64,000 nt of DNA, taken from NCBI RefSeq assembly GCF_006494375.1, contig NZ_VHIZ01000052.1, positions 124,001 to 188,000 on the forward strand, written 5' to 3'. Shown piece after piece: positions 62,627 to 64,000 of the stretch (within the stretch, counting starts at the first letter, position 1; the number at the start of each line of letters is the position of its first letter). The notes below the pieces were generated by a model. It was not told the origin of the DNA. It saw only the letters and a program-made list of their open reading frames with translations, and searched no databases. Source of the DNA: Pantoea anthophila (GTDB lineage Bacteria > Pseudomonadota > Gammaproteobacteria > Enterobacterales > Enterobacteriaceae). The position numbers and the translations under genes were made by a program.

Positions 62627-63322
62627 TTACTTCTGAGCCGCGCTGCGCCACTGGCGCTTGTTGACCTCAGCGCTCAGCTCGCCGCTGACCGGGGAGGTGA
62701 GCGGCCAGCGATGCATGCTGTCCGCCAGCACATAGCCATACAATCCTTCCCCCAGCCGGCGACCGCCAATCGTGACATTGCTCAGCCGGGCGTGGCCGCT
62801 GCCGCTGTTAGTCAGCTGAAGCCAGCGCTTGCCGCCGTCGCTGACCTGCTGCCAGCGCAACTCCGGCCGGGCGCTGTCGGTGTTCAGCCCGGTGCCATAG
62901 ACAAACAACGGCACGGAATAGCGCATCTGAAACGTCAGCCCGGCCTGATTCTCACCGGGATTGCGCGGTGCCGGGATCTCATCCAGCACCACCCGATAGG
63001 CCAGCTCTTTACCCGCCGCAGGCGGCGTCTGTTTAATCAGCCTGACCAGCTGCTTCTGGCCCGGCTCCATCCGCACCATCGGCGGGCTGGCTACCACCTG
63101 CTGCTGAGTCTGATACTGTTCCTGGCCGCTGACCTGCTGCCAGCTGAAGACGCGGATCTGCATCAGCGTAGTGCTGTTACCGCGATTTTCCAGCCAGAGT
63201 TCACTGGCTTTCTCGTCAGGATTAATGGCGGGATCGATGGGCCAGATCATCACCGAGTTAGCGGCGAAGGCCGGAGAGAGCAGGGAGGGGCTCAGCAGCA
63301 GCAGAGCGCACAGTGACTTCAT
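62627..63322 (-). CDS. Archaic (Csu-type) pilus chaperone
   Basis: Periplasmic chaperone of 231 aa. A signal peptide (ends PAFA) leads into a PapD-like two-domain fold, with a conserved LWLENRGNSTTLMQIRVF strand at about 43-60 and PGQKQLVRLI at about 89. ATG 63322 has AAGGA at 7-nt spacing; the ATG at 63328 is too close to it. It sits between an SCPU subunit gene and the usher, in the csuABCDE-like order. Confidence 0.88.
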   Translation of the reverse strand: MKSLCALLLLSPSLLSPAFAANSVMIWPIDPAINPDEKASELWLENRGNSTTLMQIRVFSWQQVSGQEQYQTQQQVVASPPMVRMEPGQKQLVRLIKQTPPAAGKELAYRVVLDEIPAPRNPGENQAGLTFQMRYSVPLFVYGTGLNTDSARPELRWQQVSDGGKRWLQLTNSGSGHARLSNVTIGGRRLGEGLYGYVLADSMHRWPLTSPVSGELSAEVNKRQWRSAAQK

Positions 63323-63347
63323 GATCATATCCTTGTTTTTTATCGCC

Positions 63348-63869
63348 TCACCAGCTCAGGGTGACGGTCAGCGTGTCGGTATAAACGCCGGCGCGCGCGG
63401 TGCCGGGAAGTTGCAGCTGGCCATAGATCGGCAGCGTAATGTTACCGGCATTGCTGTAGCTCAGCGGCACGGCCTGGTTGACCGGGATCACCGTGGTGCG
63501 GCTGGCATTGCTAAAGAGCGTATAGGGAACGGTATTGCTGAAATTGGGCAGCTTCAGGTTGCGGGTGGTGGTGTAGTTGTTGCCCTGATTGATGCTCATG
63601 CTCAGCGTAGTGCCGGGTGTGCAGGCGAGATTGATGGTCGTGCTCTGCAGAAAGCTGGCGTTGACGGTCGCTGTCGCCACGCCAGACTGCGTGCCGAAAT
63701 TGAGCGTGCCGAAAACGCCGGTATTGGTACCGGATATCACGCAGCCTGCCACAATCGATGCGGAGACCTGAAAGGTGCTGGTGGGCAGCCCCCAGGCGCT
63801 GACGCTCCCTGTCAGCAGAGGCAAAGCACGTGCGATCATCAGGCAGGATCGCCAGAGAACCACCCTCAT
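63348..63869 (-). CDS. Spore-coat-U domain pilus subunit
   Basis: A 173-aa secreted subunit with a signal peptide (about 1-25) and one SCPU domain. Its cysteines are in AGCVISG and LACTPGT, and its C-terminal strand is GVYTDTLTVTLSW. This is the archaic-pilus subunit family (CsuA/CsuB-like). It follows the partial upstream gene by 16 nt and precedes the chaperone gene by 25 nt, in one operon. Shaft or adaptor role cannot be decided. Confidence 0.85.
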   Translation of the reverse strand: MRVVLWRSCLMIARALPLLTGSVSAWGLPTSTFQVSASIVAGCVISGTNTGVFGTLNFGTQSGVATATVNASFLQSTTINLACTPGTTLSMSINQGNNYTTTRNLKLPNFSNTVPYTLFSNASRTTVIPVNQAVPLSYSNAGNITLPIYGQLQLPGTARAGVYTDTLTVTLSW

Positions 63870-63885
63870 TGACCTGCGGCTGCAG

Positions 63886-64000
63886 TTAATAATTCACGGC
63901 GACGTTAATGGTATCGGTGTAGGTTCCGGCCGGAATCAGCGGGTTAAAGCCGCCGCCGACCACCCGGCCATAGATGGCGTAGTTGGTGCCCAGCGTCGGA
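63886..64000 (-). CDS. Spore-coat-U domain pilus subunit, 3' end only
   Basis: The last 37 codons of another SCPU-domain subunit, cut by the window edge. The reading ends PAGTYTDTINVAVNY, the closing beta strand of this family. It is the gene just upstream of the 173-aa subunit in the same operon. Confidence 0.7.
   Translation of the reverse strand, partial: PTLGTNYAIYGRVVGGGFNPLIPAGTYTDTINVAVNY

Overview
The window is a chromosomal segment of a Gram-negative enterobacterium. Gene order and protein sequences closely follow the Escherichia coli rpsU-dnaG-rpoD, cca-glnE-hldE, tolC-parE-parC and metC-exbBD blocks. The accessory genes and the many GC-rich third codon positions fit Erwiniaceae, most likely Pantoea or a close relative; the genus is an inference from remembered homologues, not a database result.

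Layout. 1-9.3 kb: fadH, a PgeF/YfiH-type laccase-domain gene, an e(P4)-like lipoprotein phosphatase, a beta-carbonic anhydrase overlapping a SulP anion transporter, a membrane diguanylate cyclase, and ddlA. 9.4-13.8 kb: a minus-strand chaperone-usher operon (major subunit, chaperone, usher, minor subunit) with a hairpin after the major subunit. 13.8-17.0 kb: an accessory zone with an orphan precursor carrying a double-glycine, colicin-V-type leader, a broken fhlA-type activator, an AT-rich orphan reading frame, and tRNA-Ile2 (CAU). 17.4-24.5 kb: mug, the rpsU-dnaG-rpoD operon, tsaD, plsY and folB. 24.7-35 kb: uppP, cca, ygiM, ygiF-glnE-hldE, ubiK and FMN-riboswitch-controlled ribB. 35-44 kb: ygiD, tolC-ygiB-ygiC, and nudF-yqiB-cpdA-yqiA-parE. 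44-59 kb: a LysR regulator, a 105-bp palindromic repeat, ygiN, mdaB, a PheC-like periplasmic protein, parC, plsC, ftsP, dkgA with a divergent YqhC-type regulator, a DedA protein, metC divergent from Fur-type exbBD, and a tricarballylate/citrate-type MFS carrier. 59.2-64 kb: the 3' part of a second chaperone-usher operon, of the archaic Csu/spore-coat-U type, cut by the window edge.

Most of the window is core replication, transcription, envelope and cofactor metabolism. The material most worth a second look is the 14.2-17.0 kb accessory zone (microcin-like precursor, fhlA relic, orphan AT-rich gene beside a tRNA) and the palindromic element at 45.3 kb. No integrase, transposase, CRISPR array or complete prophage is visible. 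I see no strong evidence of a wholly new multi-gene system; the orphan microcin-like gene is the best candidate for undescribed biology.
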